Assembly (NCBI RefSeq): GCF_031456295.1
Contig: NZ_JAVDUJ010000001.1
Span: 1,736,001-1,800,000 of the forward strand
Length of the DNA: 64,000 nt
Origin: Arcanobacterium_A hippocoleae
Lineage (GTDB): Bacteria; Actinomycetota; Actinomycetes; Actinomycetales; Actinomycetaceae
Direction: 5' to 3'
Positions 1 through 9,685 of this stretch are shown in pieces. Position numbers and translations under genes: made by a program. Positions within the stretch are counted from its first letter, which is position 1, and every line of letters starts with the position of its first letter. The notes under the pieces are model-generated. The model had not been told where the DNA came from, did no database searches, and saw only the letters and a list, made by a program, of their open reading frames with translations.

Positions 1-867
1 GATTCTGTAACTAAAGTCGAAATTATTGACAAAAATCAGACGCCACCTACTAAACAAGTTCAGTTTAATGCTCAAACTGATTACACTGTTTCCATCGAAA
101 ATGGTGCTGATCAGCAGCCTAAACATGGTCTTCGGGTCAAGTTCAACAAAACTGGTTTAGCAAGTCTTTCTAGCAATTCTCGTGATAGCGAAGCTCTGCA
201 AGTGCGCACCACGATTAAACTCACTGTAGCAGCTGATTTTAATAAACAGGATGGTATCGTGAATAAGGCTGGTTTCCGTACGCGACCATCTAGTAAGAGT
301 GAAGTAGTTGAGAAGCCGACTGATGAAGTGAAATCTTATTTTGGCAAGATTAAGTTGATTAAGACCGGCGCAGATGATCAAACTAAGTTGTCGGGTGCTG
401 AATTTAAGATTTACAAGTGTACGCCACAAGATATCTCGAATGTAACTTTTGATGATATTCAAGAGCAGAATCAGCTTTTCAAGACTGGAAGCTTTGGGAA
501 TAACTACAATGCTGGAGTCTTTACTACCGACGGGCAAGGTGAAATCACCTTCCCCACACTGCATGTAAACGATTTCGCAGATAATACTGCAGTCAAGGAA
601 AACAAAGCCGGCTATTGTGTGGTTGAAACTAAAGCTCCACAAGGATACGAATTGCTTCCAAAGCCGGTATTCGTACGTTTAGCAAAGACCGATACAGTAG
701 CTAATGACCAAACCATTATGCATCAGCTGAAGGTAAAGAATGCTCCTTCGCATACTCCAAAGTTGCCGCTCACAGGTGGTGCCGGTATCGCGGCAATTAT
801 CCTGATCGGTGCAGCCTTCGTAGGTGTGGCTCTGCTTTGGTTGCGTAAGCGTACCAATAATGCCTAA
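1..867 (+). CDS. SpaA-type backbone pilin, C-terminal part (5' end outside window)
   Basis: The reading frame is open from the first base, so this is the last 288 residues of a larger protein. It matches the end of a sortase-polymerised backbone pilin: a SpaA/Cna-B-like domain begins near residue 115 (GKIKLIKTGADDQTKLSGAEF), with an E-box YCVVETKAPQGYE near residues 205-217 of the visible part. This is the glutamate-containing motif that supports a Lys-Asn isopeptide bond in this family. The C-terminus is a full wall-sorting signal: LPLTG, a hydrophobic segment and RKRTNNA. It lies just upstream of a class C sortase, as pilus backbone genes usually do. The N-terminal signal peptide and pilin-motif lysine would be upstream of the window. 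Identity as the backbone rather than an accessory pilin is inferred from position and domain type. Confidence 0.85.
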   Translation, partial: DSVTKVEIIDKNQTPPTKQVQFNAQTDYTVSIENGADQQPKHGLRVKFNKTGLASLSSNSRDSEALQVRTTIKLTVAADFNKQDGIVNKAGFRTRPSSKSEVVEKPTDEVKSYFGKIKLIKTGADDQTKLSGAEFKIYKCTPQDISNVTFDDIQEQNQLFKTGSFGNNYNAGVFTTDGQGEITFPTLHVNDFADNTAVKENKAGYCVVETKAPQGYELLPKPVFVRLAKTDTVANDQTIMHQLKVKNAPSHTPKLPLTGGAGIAAIILIGAAFVGVALLWLRKRTNNA

Positions 868-870
868 TTT

Positions 871-900
871 GAGGGCTAATCTTTTAGCGGAATAGCCCTC
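871..900 (+). terminator. Hairpin after the backbone pilin
   Basis: An 8-bp inverted repeat (gagggcta / tagccctc) starts 3 bases after the pilin stop codon. There is no clean T-run after it, so it may be a weak terminator or an mRNA-stabilising 3' hairpin. Confidence 0.45.
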
Positions 901-943
901 TTGGGGCTTGTGCGAGCGCACCTTTTCGTGGATAAATTCACGA

Positions 944-983
944 GCGGATTCTAGGGATTGCTGCGATGATCCCTAGAATCCGC
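944..983 (+). terminator. 14-bp perfect hairpin between pilin and sortase genes
   Basis: Two perfect 14-base arms (944-957 and 970-983) flank a 12-base loop. It is the second hairpin in the 263-bp pilin-sortase gap. No T-tract follows, so it may be a partial terminator or processing site that lowers expression of the downstream sortase and accessory pilins relative to the backbone. That role is inference; the structure is directly visible. Confidence 0.5.
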
Positions 984-1130
984 CCACGCTCTTCTTGTGC
1001 CCCGCGCTTTGAGCTAACCACTCATTAAAACCTGCTGCAAAAGCAGCACAAAATTCGCAAGCTTTCTAATACTGCTTTAGCTAGTTTAATTCGTATTCAT
1101 ATTTGACGGTGGAGAAAGGAAGAATCGAAC

Positions 1131-2165
1131 TTGGTACAAGGATTGATATCGCCGCGCGTTGAATTACTTGAATTAAACGAGCCTACCGAGCGGGCTACAG
1201 CAAATCAGCACAATGATCCAAAGCATCTTGCACCGAAACATGCAATCCTCGGCTGCAGCACAAAAAACACAAATACGATCCGCGTAAAACAGGTGCAAAC
1301 AAAAAATCCGCGGAAACAGCAGAAAGCTGCATCTGCCGTCGCACCCTTAATCCTACTTTTAATCGGGCTAGTGATTTTGCTGTATCCAGTATTAGCGTCA
1401 CAAGTAAATAATCATTCGCAACAAGTAGTGGTAGATGAATACCGGAAATTACTACAGAGCGTTCCGAAAAATGATCTCAATCAAGCAATTTTGGAAGCCC
1501 AACTATATAACCAGGTTCTCTCCTCAACACCTATGCTGGAGCCATGGCCTGCACGTGTAGCGGAAGATAATCCAGGCTATCAAAACTATTTATCAAAACT
1601 TTCCGTATTCCCAATGATGGGTACACTAGAAATTCCCAGTATTGACGTAAATTTGCCGATCTATCATGGCACCACTGATGAAACTCTCGACAAGGGAATC
1701 GGGCATCTTTTCGGTACGGATCTCCCCGTTGGCGGCGTTGGCACTCACGCTGTGATCACTGGGCATACAGGTTTGCCTTACGCAACGATGCTCGATCGGC
1801 TTGTAGATGTACAAAAAGGTGATACTTTCTCGATTTATGTAGCAGGGGAACATTTGCTTTATCAGGTACGAGAAATCAAAGTGGTTTCACCTGAAGATGT
1901 GGAATCACTTTTCCCCGTACCGGATAAAGATTTATTGACAGTTGTTACCTGCACCCCCTACGGAGTTAATTCTCACCGGCTATTAGTGACCGGAGAACGG
2001 ATTGAACTTCCCGATGGAGATAGCAGTAAAGCGCCTCCTGCTTCCGGATTAGTATGGCAGCCGTGGATGATCGGCGTGATTATTGCCGTGGTACTGGCAG
2101 TAGCCTATGCGGTTTTACGAGTGGTGAAAAAGAATCGAAAGCAGGAAGAGGCAGATCATGAATAG
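1131..2165 (+). CDS. Class C (pilin-polymerising) sortase
   Basis: Membrane transpeptidase that joins pilin subunits through their sorting signals. The catalytic set is complete: His212 (TGHTG), Cys274 (VVTCTP) and Arg283 (SHRLL), with the 9-residue Cys-to-Arg spacing of the family. A class C lid is present upstream (LEPWP, residues 136-140; other family members usually have DPW/DPF/DPY here). There are membrane segments at about 70-90 and 312-330, the second typical of class C enzymes. The TTG start at 1131 sits 10 nt after GGAGAAAGGA; a second in-frame TTG at 1143 is possible. The start used gives a 70-residue cytoplasmic N-terminus, long for the family. The end overlaps the next gene by 8 bp, implying co-translation. 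Confidence 0.9.
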   Translation: MVQGLISPRVELLELNEPTERATANQHNDPKHLAPKHAILGCSTKNTNTIRVKQVQTKNPRKQQKAASAVAPLILLLIGLVILLYPVLASQVNNHSQQVVVDEYRKLLQSVPKNDLNQAILEAQLYNQVLSSTPMLEPWPARVAEDNPGYQNYLSKLSVFPMMGTLEIPSIDVNLPIYHGTTDETLDKGIGHLFGTDLPVGGVGTHAVITGHTGLPYATMLDRLVDVQKGDTFSIYVAGEHLLYQVREIKVVSPEDVESLFPVPDKDLLTVVTCTPYGVNSHRLLVTGERIELPDGDSSKAPPASGLVWQPWMIGVIIAVVLAVAYAVLRVVKKNRKQEEADHE

Positions 2166-2877
2166 TTCTTTTCGCAAGCGGATGCGAGCTTTATTTGCCA
2201 CGAATATCCTCGCTTTAAGTGCACTCGTTTGCAGCTTTCCGACACTAATTGCGCCTGCCGTAGCTGATGAAAGCCTTTTTCTACCAGTATGCGCAGAGCA
2301 AGGTGAATCATTACTAACAGTGCAGCGTGCTGCAAGTAATCCGTATGACGACAAGCCTAGAGATAATCGCGCATGGCAAGTGGAAGTGCGTCAAGTAAGC
2401 ACTGATACGGATCTGATTCGCGGCAAAAATCAAGACCCAACATATTGGCAGAATTGGTTACGCAAGCAAAATAATAATTTAGCGAGCCTGCCGCTTGCAG
2501 CAGCAGGCAAACTCACCGGCGAAAATCTCAGCTTCCCAAATCTGCCTATCGGGATATACGTAGTGAGCGCAAGCTCTGATTCTTCCTTACATCGCTTGGT
2601 GCGCCCGAGTCTCGTATCGATCCCGAATTTTGATACGGTACGTGGCTGCTGGAGTAATAGTTCAGTTGTGGCACTAAAAACTATTTCCGATCAGCCGCCA
2701 GCCCCACCAGATATGCCGCCGCCAGTACCGCCCTCGCCGAACATTCCACCGTTGGAACGATTGGTGCAAACTGGGGCACCAATTATTGGAGCGGTTTTCC
2801 TTTCGCTTGGTTTGCTTTCTTTCGGTGTGATGATTTTGCGGCGCCGAAAGCGGCAGGATCCAAGCTCCTGCGCGTAG
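2158..2877 (+). CDS. Small sortase substrate, probable basal/minor pilin
   Basis: Secreted 239-residue protein with a signal peptide (RKRMRALFAT, hydrophobic core, cleavage likely near APAVADE) and a C-terminal sorting signal with the variant motif LVQTG, a hydrophobic stretch and LRRRKRQ. The single mid-part resembles a Cna-B/SpaA fold (SFPNLPIGIYVVSA). Residues 180-200 are rich in proline (PPAPPDMPPPVPP), a feature of basal pilins that span the wall (RrgC/GBS150-like). Two cysteines in the mature part (near residues 45 and 162) could form a disulfide. It overlaps the sortase gene by 8 bp. The basal-pilin role is inferred from size, the proline tail and operon order; no catalytic function is expected. 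Confidence 0.75.
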   Translation: MNSSFRKRMRALFATNILALSALVCSFPTLIAPAVADESLFLPVCAEQGESLLTVQRAASNPYDDKPRDNRAWQVEVRQVSTDTDLIRGKNQDPTYWQNWLRKQNNNLASLPLAAAGKLTGENLSFPNLPIGIYVVSASSDSSLHRLVRPSLVSIPNFDTVRGCWSNSSVVALKTISDQPPAPPDMPPPVPPSPNIPPLERLVQTGAPIIGAVFLSLGLLSFGVMILRRRKRQDPSSCA

Positions 2878-2944
2878 ATGTGGATTTCATAGCTAGCTGT
2901 GGTTGCTGGAAATACTTTGATGAGAATTTTAAGGGAATTGAAGA

Positions 2945-5900
2945 ATGTTAATTAAATTGCAGAGCTTTATTCGCCGTTGCGTGGCTGGGATCGTTTCGCT
3001 GCTACTGCTGGCAGGAGTAGTTATTGGCGGTGCCAATGCTGCCTTTGGCGATTCGTGGACTTACACTACACATTACGAGTGGGAATCAGACACCTATTTA
3101 TTCCCACCGATTGAGCAGACTTTTCCTTTGCAACTTGGAGATTTTCAGCAAAATCAGTCGCTTGCAGTAAAAAGCATTGCAAAAACAGGCGCTGGCAGCG
3201 GTGCTGAGAAGTGCGGCATCACTATTACTTGGGAATATACTGCGAACGTCAAAAAAACTGCTTCCCTTGGCACCCTTAATCTCGGCAAAGTAAACCAAGT
3301 ACAGCGATACTTTACTACCACCCTTGAATCTGGTTTGGGGCAGCCGAAAATCACGAAAATCACAAAAGACGGTCAGACACTCTCGCACAGTGGCAAAACA
3401 AGTAGTAACAACACAAACTTGTATTCGACAACGGATTTGCGGAGCGGAAAAGATTTAGAAACAGGAAAATATGTCTATACGATCACCACTGAAGTGATTG
3501 CCCCACGTCAGCAGTACGTACTCAATGTACTTACTAATGTGACGGGTACATATCCACCAGGCACAATTCTTGCAATCAGCGGTAAACCGCAATTTGTTGA
3601 AAAAGATGAGCAAATCACAGTGCCTTCCGCTTTCGCATATCCACTAGATATGACGAGTAATCAACTGCTGCACGATTGTGCGGGCAACACCCCGCAGGTG
3701 AAGTCTTTTGTTGGTGACGGTGTGAATGTGGCAGGTAGTTACGATCCACATAATTCTCAGCAGATCAAATGGTCGTATTCTTATGTGAATAGCAGCGGCA
3801 CGGCAAAAGACCACATAATCGCCCTCGATTTAGACTCATCCCACCAGCTTCGTAATAGTACGCTGTACTATTATCAGCCTGATACAAATGGCTACAAAAT
3901 TGTAAAAAATGAATCCGTATCCGGTACTACGGTGAAAGTTCCAGCTTTGAAGCCTGGGTGGATGGTGCAATTAGTTGCAGATACGCAAGTGATTGACGAA
4001 TATGCAAGCCACACTTTCGCGCAGGCTACGCTTGCGGCGCAAAAAGCTAATTTAGAAGTGCGAAAAGTCTGGGATCGCAGTGTAAAAGAAGCCGAAAAGG
4101 TGGATACGCATTTTACCGTCAGCTATTATGCGAAGAAAAATACTGAGCGTACCGTCAAAGAATTAATAATCCCCAAAGGAAAAGAAAGCACGATTCTGCC
4201 AGCAGTAGACGTCTTTAATCCACAAGGGTACCGGATTCGCTACGAAGTATCAGAAGCACCAATCACGGGAATGCAGCTATACAATCAGGTAGCTGATGAT
4301 CAAAAACTGCGTTATATTTTCTATAACGAAAAACTCCAAGAAATAGACGAAACCCCACAGGCAGATACTCCGCAGTGTGGAGGCACTAAAACATTTGGTG
4401 TAACGTCATTGAATTTTTCAGACCACCAAGGAACGGGGCAGATCAACCAGTTTCTTTACAATAGTAATAGCTATGGTTGGGGGTCGAAGCTAACAGGTAA
4501 TTTTACAATCCCGGCAAATGCTGGCGATGGTGATTATTTTACGTTACGGATCCCGCCAGAGCTGAAACTGAATGCGCTAGTTGATTCAAATAAACCACTG
4601 GGCACCCTCACCGCAAGTATTAACGGAGCAAATAAGCAAATCGGAAAGTTTTATTTAATCAACTCCGATTTGATTAGCTTTAAGCTCAATAATAATGCGC
4701 AGCATAGTTCTTCCTACAATGGTACTTTTAGCATCGGCTGGGATACGAATAAAAGTATTATTAAGCGAGTTAATGGGAATAGCTACGATGGGCGTACAAC
4801 TTATAGTTGGGGCTTCGAACCGGGCTTTGGCGCAGCTTATGATGTGCGTAACCATAATCAGACATATTTTACAAAAACATTAAGATTTAATACGGAATAT
4901 ATTGGCTTAAATAACAGTGCAGTACCATGCCATTATCATCTTGAGAAGCCGATAACTTTCCATTTTGAAGATAACGAAATCTACGAAATGCTTAAATATG
5001 CGAATAAGTATGTAATCGAAGAAACAGAAGATTCGCTTACTTATCGTTTGGTGTTTAACGCTGCTGGAGATACTTGGCTGCGGCAAAAATGGTTCTATGA
5101 TCGGCTTACCAACACCATTGATTTATATCATGGCAATACGCAGGACGCTTTATATCATGACTTGAAAATTTACCAGGGAGATCCGATTCGTTCTGGTGGT
5201 GTAGTGAGTGAATCCTTAAAAGAGTTGTGGCCGGCAAAAAGCGCTACCGCAGATCCGGGGCTGAATATTACTGACGTAGTAATAAAACCAGTGAATTTTA
5301 GCCGTGAGGGCTATACCCGTGATGGGAGCAGAATCCAATTCCATCACGAGTTTTACGCTGGCGTATCTGGGCATTCAAATCAAACAATTGTATTTGATGT
5401 GAAAACCCGTAAAAAGGCTCCCGCTTCCGATGGGTTTTACTATAACGAAGCAAATTTCTATGTTTCTGGTGGTTCGTTCAAATACGTGATTAATAATAAT
5501 CGGTATCGGGCGACTCGCGGTATGGGCACCGCCAGCTTTGGGAATACGTACAATGTCAGCTTTATGAAAGTGGACGAAAAAGGTCTGCCAATCAAAGGCG
5601 ATCCTGCTTCGTTTTATCTAAAATCAAAGCAGGATGGCGTATACAGTTCGAAAGCTGCTACGGATGCGAATGGTATTGTGACCTTCCAAGACGTAATCCC
5701 GGCAGGGAAGAAAGGCGATAGTTCGCAGTCTAATGGTGAATATGAGCTAGTTGAAATCAAAGCTCCAAATGGTTACCAGACTGCGGCAAAAATGGATTTA
5801 CGAATCACGCTTGACCGCAACAATCAACCGCAGATCACATATCAAGGCAAGCAGTATCCTGCCGTCTTGAATAATCATGATTTCAGTAAGCTGTTTCAGG

Positions 5901-8900
5901 TCAAAAACCAGCCAATTCCGGCATTGCAGATTTCGAAAGTTGACGCAATTACACATGCGCCATTGCCGGGGGCAGTATTAAAACTAACCGAATACGATTT
6001 AAGCAAATATAATTTCGGTGCGAATACACAAGGCAATCCTTTGCGCACACTGATGCTCGGCTGTGCTGATCTGGAAAATACCACTTTAACCGCTTGCGAA
6101 AATTTGCAGGTCGATAAGTTCCGTCTGCCGCATACCCGCGCAAATCGACTCTACGTATTGGAAGAAATAACCGCACCTACTGGGTATGATCGCTTGACTG
6201 AAAAAATTTATATTAAAGCAACAGCAAATGCGCAAACACAAAAAATCGAGTTTGCACAAGTTGATTCGCGTGGGCAGAATGCAAAAACACTTCAATTTGA
6301 TGCAGATACGGCTAGTTTTACGTATCAGCTTCCAAATAAGCGGATCAACCGGATCGAATTTATGAAGCAGGATGCTACCGGCAATCCGATTCACGATCCC
6401 AAGGCAAAATTCCAGCTTTATCAGCAGCAGCAAAATGGAAAGAAAAATATCACGCTGCAAAACGGAGCAACGATAAAAGCTGATACTTACGGCAAAGAAG
6501 CAAATATTGTAAATAGCAGTAGTTTTCGGTATTCGTCATTGCCTGATGGGATTTATTATCTTCTGGAGACGGTGGCACCGCAAGGAATGATCACACCTAA
6601 ATATCCAGTTGCAGTTTTCCATGTAAAACAAGGCACGGTTTATTCTGATGCGCAAGATAATAAAGTAGCGATAAAGAATTATCGGCTTGGCAGATTCAAA
6701 GTGATCAAGACGGATGATGCTGCCAAGCCGCAGAAAATGCAAGGAGTAGGTTTTACGCTTTATCAAGATCCTGATTTTGCACGGAAGGTCGGTGTTGAAA
6801 AGAAGACCAATGATTTAGGAGTGCTTTATTTTACTGATCTTGAAGCAGGTACCTACTATTTGAAAGAAACCACTGTACCCAAAGGATATAAAGCTGCAAA
6901 GCCATTGAAAGTAGTTGTTACCCCAGAAGGGAAAACCTTAGTGGAACAGCCTGCTGGCGCAGCACAACCAATCACTGTCACAGACGCCGCGCATGCTGCC
7001 GCTGCTGGCACCGGAACTACCCCTGCTTCAGCAGCTGCAAATCCGCTTGATTTAACTAATAAATTAGGCACGCTGCACCAAAAAGATCCAAAGTTTCCAA
7101 ATGGAAATACCCAGCGAGTGACGATTAACTCCGGTGTAAGACCAGAAGCGCAAGATATTTTCCTGAATCAAGAAATCGTGCCTGCTGGTGCTCCCAATAC
7201 TTATCAAGTGAATGCCACGATTAGTGGGGCTGGGATGGTAAACCAGCGTGTAGCTACTGACGTTTTGATTATGCTTGAACGCCGTAAACAGGGCGTAGAT
7301 ATGTATGGTGATGGAAACTTCTATCGTGACCAAATAAGTAAGCATATTATTCAGCCGCTGCAAGCAAAACTACCCGCTGGTTCCCGAATTTCGGTACACG
7401 TTTGGGGGACTGATGCGGTGTATCGGAATGTATCCAATAGCGAAGTAATGCCATTTACTGATATTCAAAACGCAAATGCAGTATTCATGCAAAATAGTGG
7501 AAAGCTTAACTATGCTACAGACTGGCATACACGGCATTTTTACTACCCAGACAATGAGAAATACGGATTTTCCAAAATTATTCTCGAGACGATGAATAAA
7601 TCTAATCAAAATAGCCGCAGAGTAGTGGTCAGCTATGCTGGGCACGGTTTGAACGATTACAAACACAATCCTTCCATATTCGCAAGTGAGTGGAATAATA
7701 ACGATTCAGCAAATTTCCATCAACCGCAAAACAAAACATATTTGAGAGAAATTATGCGAGATTATGAGTTCTACTCCTTTGAAGAAGCAGGAGCACAAGG
7801 TCGCACCCGTCATTTGAATCCAAAGTTTGATCCAAATGATCCATCCAGCCCGCAATATACTTACGAATATGACGGAGATCGCTGGATGCGATTCACCCCA
7901 CTCGGCGACGAATTCTATACAATCGGCGAAGCTGTAGGCGTACAAGAATCACATATGCTCCAAGCAACCAGCTATTTTGAAGAAATTAAGGATGCAGTCG
8001 ATTCTGGGCAATACAGTCTGCAATTGCAGAAAATAGCAGATATGATCGGCTCGGAAAACGGTAAGCTAGAACTCAAATTAAGTAATAACGTGATCTTCGA
8101 TGCTGCCAAGAGCTTAAAAGCAGGCACAAATAAAATCGAATTTAAGAGCATTGGTTTATTAAAACCTGGCAATGGGAAAGACCCTGAAATCAGCTACAAT
8201 CAAGCAACCGGGATGATTGAAGGAAAGAATTTCCAAGTATCGCCAGTAAACGGCGGAAAAGCGAATCCGAGTATTACATTCAGCTACTATCTGAAAGCAA
8301 AAGCAGAAGCTGCAGAGCTCAATAAATATCAGCCAATCAATAGTTTCGCCCGATACAATGCGGGGATAAATAGCGGCGGGGTGCAAATGCTGCCAATCCC
8401 ACAAGTAAAAATCCCAGGGGCAATCTATACCCTGAATCGGCAATGGCATCATGACGTGAGCGAAAGCGACAAGAATCGGCAAACATTGGTTTCACTGATC
8501 CGCAAAGATAATAAAGGTACCGCAGTAGTGCAAAGCAAGATTTATAAATCTGAAGCGAATACTGCCTTTGAAGCTGTGCCAGTGTATGACGAAAACGGTA
8601 TTGCATTCGAATACTCCATAGTTGAAAATGGTTTGCCCGAATATTTAGGCACAGAAATGCAATACAACAACCAAACCGGATACACTGCGATTAAGGGCGC
8701 TGACGTTGGCACACAAATGAGAACGCCAGTCAAACTCTACGTTTATCCACGCCCCGTAGAATACGCTGTGCGAAAACTTTGGGAAAATACCCCAGCCGAG
8801 CAGCGTAAAGCAGTAACACTGCAACTCCAAGGCCATATTGGAGAACAAGCTGTAAATCTCACTGAATTAGGAGTAGCTGCTACCACAGTTGAGTTGAATA

Positions 8901-9589
8901 ACAGCAAGAATTTTGTACACGTATTCAAAAACTTGCCAGCGCTAAAAGAAGGACAAAAAATCCGCTATAGCGTTATTGAAACAGCGCTTGACGGAAAAGC
9001 AATTAACCCAGAAGAATTCCAAGCACAATATGCATACTCCAACACTTCAGCCACGATTACAAATATCAAAACCAGCGAAGTAACAATCGTTAATAAGCAT
9101 GCAAACTATCTAAAGATTCTCAAACGAGATGCAGAAACTGGTGTTGTACAACCATTAAATGCCCGTTTTGAGATCCAAAAACTCACCGCTGACGGCAGCA
9201 GTGCAGATCCTAACTATCGCTATGCGGGTTGGACCTACCAGAATAACAATGACGGTTTAGCTATTAACCACGATACCCCTGCCGGAAAGTATCGACTCAC
9301 AGAACTCATCGCCCCTGCGGGCTATGAAAAGATTGCTGCACCAATCGTATTTGAAATCCCAGCTAAATATACAAGCGAAATTGTGATCAATAAGTTTGCA
9401 AAACTGAGCTATGACACTGCCACGCACACCTATCTCCTCACCATGACTAATAACCGGATCACCGAGATCCCGGGGCGTTTCCCGCTCACCGGCGATATTG
9501 GTATCTGGATTTATATCGGTATCGGCGCAATCATCGCCACTATCGCAATTATCTGGCTCCGCCGTCGTACACGAGTGCAGGAAGAATAA
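2945..9589 (+). CDS. Giant SpaA-type pilus tip / surface adhesin with vWA-like region
   Basis: 2214-residue wall-anchored protein. A signal peptide covers residues 1-33 (cleavage near GANA). The N-terminal 850 residues carry a Cna-B-like unit (EVRKVWD) and novel beta-rich sequence. Four SpaA-like domains follow at about 870-1320, each closing with an E-box such as ELVEIKAPNGYQ, VLEEITAPTGY, LLETVAPQG and LKETTVPKGY. Residues about 1435-1700 have the strand pattern of a von Willebrand A domain but lack the DxSxS metal motif. More Cna-B units follow, then a last SpaA domain (LTELIAPAGYE), the sorting signal FPLTG, a membrane helix and RRRTRVQEE. AAGGGA at 2931 sits 8 nt before the ATG. As the largest and last gene of the cluster it is probably the tip adhesin. 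The ligand is unknown. Confidence 0.85.
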   Translation: MLIKLQSFIRRCVAGIVSLLLLAGVVIGGANAAFGDSWTYTTHYEWESDTYLFPPIEQTFPLQLGDFQQNQSLAVKSIAKTGAGSGAEKCGITITWEYTANVKKTASLGTLNLGKVNQVQRYFTTTLESGLGQPKITKITKDGQTLSHSGKTSSNNTNLYSTTDLRSGKDLETGKYVYTITTEVIAPRQQYVLNVLTNVTGTYPPGTILAISGKPQFVEKDEQITVPSAFAYPLDMTSNQLLHDCAGNTPQVKSFVGDGVNVAGSYDPHNSQQIKWSYSYVNSSGTAKDHIIALDLDSSHQLRNSTLYYYQPDTNGYKIVKNESVSGTTVKVPALKPGWMVQLVADTQVIDEYASHTFAQATLAAQKANLEVRKVWDRSVKEAEKVDTHFTVSYYAKKNTERTVKELIIPKGKESTILPAVDVFNPQGYRIRYEVSEAPITGMQLYNQVADDQKLRYIFYNEKLQEIDETPQADTPQCGGTKTFGVTSLNFSDHQGTGQINQFLYNSNSYGWGSKLTGNFTIPANAGDGDYFTLRIPPELKLNALVDSNKPLGTLTASINGANKQIGKFYLINSDLISFKLNNNAQHSSSYNGTFSIGWDTNKSIIKRVNGNSYDGRTTYSWGFEPGFGAAYDVRNHNQTYFTKTLRFNTEYIGLNNSAVPCHYHLEKPITFHFEDNEIYEMLKYANKYVIEETEDSLTYRLVFNAAGDTWLRQKWFYDRLTNTIDLYHGNTQDALYHDLKIYQGDPIRSGGVVSESLKELWPAKSATADPGLNITDVVIKPVNFSREGYTRDGSRIQFHHEFYAGVSGHSNQTIVFDVKTRKKAPASDGFYYNEANFYVSGGSFKYVINNNRYRATRGMGTASFGNTYNVSFMKVDEKGLPIKGDPASFYLKSKQDGVYSSKAATDANGIVTFQDVIPAGKKGDSSQSNGEYELVEIKAPNGYQTAAKMDLRITLDRNNQPQITYQGKQYPAVLNNHDFSKLFQVKNQPIPALQISKVDAITHAPLPGAVLKLTEYDLSKYNFGANTQGNPLRTLMLGCADLENTTLTACENLQVDKFRLPHTRANRLYVLEEITAPTGYDRLTEKIYIKATANAQTQKIEFAQVDSRGQNAKTLQFDADTASFTYQLPNKRINRIEFMKQDATGNPIHDPKAKFQLYQQQQNGKKNITLQNGATIKADTYGKEANIVNSSSFRYSSLPDGIYYLLETVAPQGMITPKYPVAVFHVKQGTVYSDAQDNKVAIKNYRLGRFKVIKTDDAAKPQKMQGVGFTLYQDPDFARKVGVEKKTNDLGVLYFTDLEAGTYYLKETTVPKGYKAAKPLKVVVTPEGKTLVEQPAGAAQPITVTDAAHAAAAGTGTTPASAAANPLDLTNKLGTLHQKDPKFPNGNTQRVTINSGVRPEAQDIFLNQEIVPAGAPNTYQVNATISGAGMVNQRVATDVLIMLERRKQGVDMYGDGNFYRDQISKHIIQPLQAKLPAGSRISVHVWGTDAVYRNVSNSEVMPFTDIQNANAVFMQNSGKLNYATDWHTRHFYYPDNEKYGFSKIILETMNKSNQNSRRVVVSYAGHGLNDYKHNPSIFASEWNNNDSANFHQPQNKTYLREIMRDYEFYSFEEAGAQGRTRHLNPKFDPNDPSSPQYTYEYDGDRWMRFTPLGDEFYTIGEAVGVQESHMLQATSYFEEIKDAVDSGQYSLQLQKIADMIGSENGKLELKLSNNVIFDAAKSLKAGTNKIEFKSIGLLKPGNGKDPEISYNQATGMIEGKNFQVSPVNGGKANPSITFSYYLKAKAEAAELNKYQPINSFARYNAGINSGGVQMLPIPQVKIPGAIYTLNRQWHHDVSESDKNRQTLVSLIRKDNKGTAVVQSKIYKSEANTAFEAVPVYDENGIAFEYSIVENGLPEYLGTEMQYNNQTGYTAIKGADVGTQMRTPVKLYVYPRPVEYAVRKLWENTPAEQRKAVTLQLQGHIGEQAVNLTELGVAATTVELNNSKNFVHVFKNLPALKEGQKIRYSVIETALDGKAINPEEFQAQYAYSNTSATITNIKTSEVTIVNKHANYLKILKRDAETGVVQPLNARFEIQKLTADGSSADPNYRYAGWTYQNNNDGLAINHDTPAGKYRLTELIAPAGYEKIAAPIVFEIPAKYTSEIVINKFAKLSYDTATHTYLLTMTNNRITEIPGRFPLTGDIGIWIYIGIGAIIATIAIIWLRRRTRVQEE

Positions 9590-9685
9590 CACCCAAAACC
9601 GCGTAAAGCGCTATACTCAGTAACTGAAAGAAACATATTCCATGCACATACGTGTATTCAAAATTAAGGCAGGAAGAGTATTATC

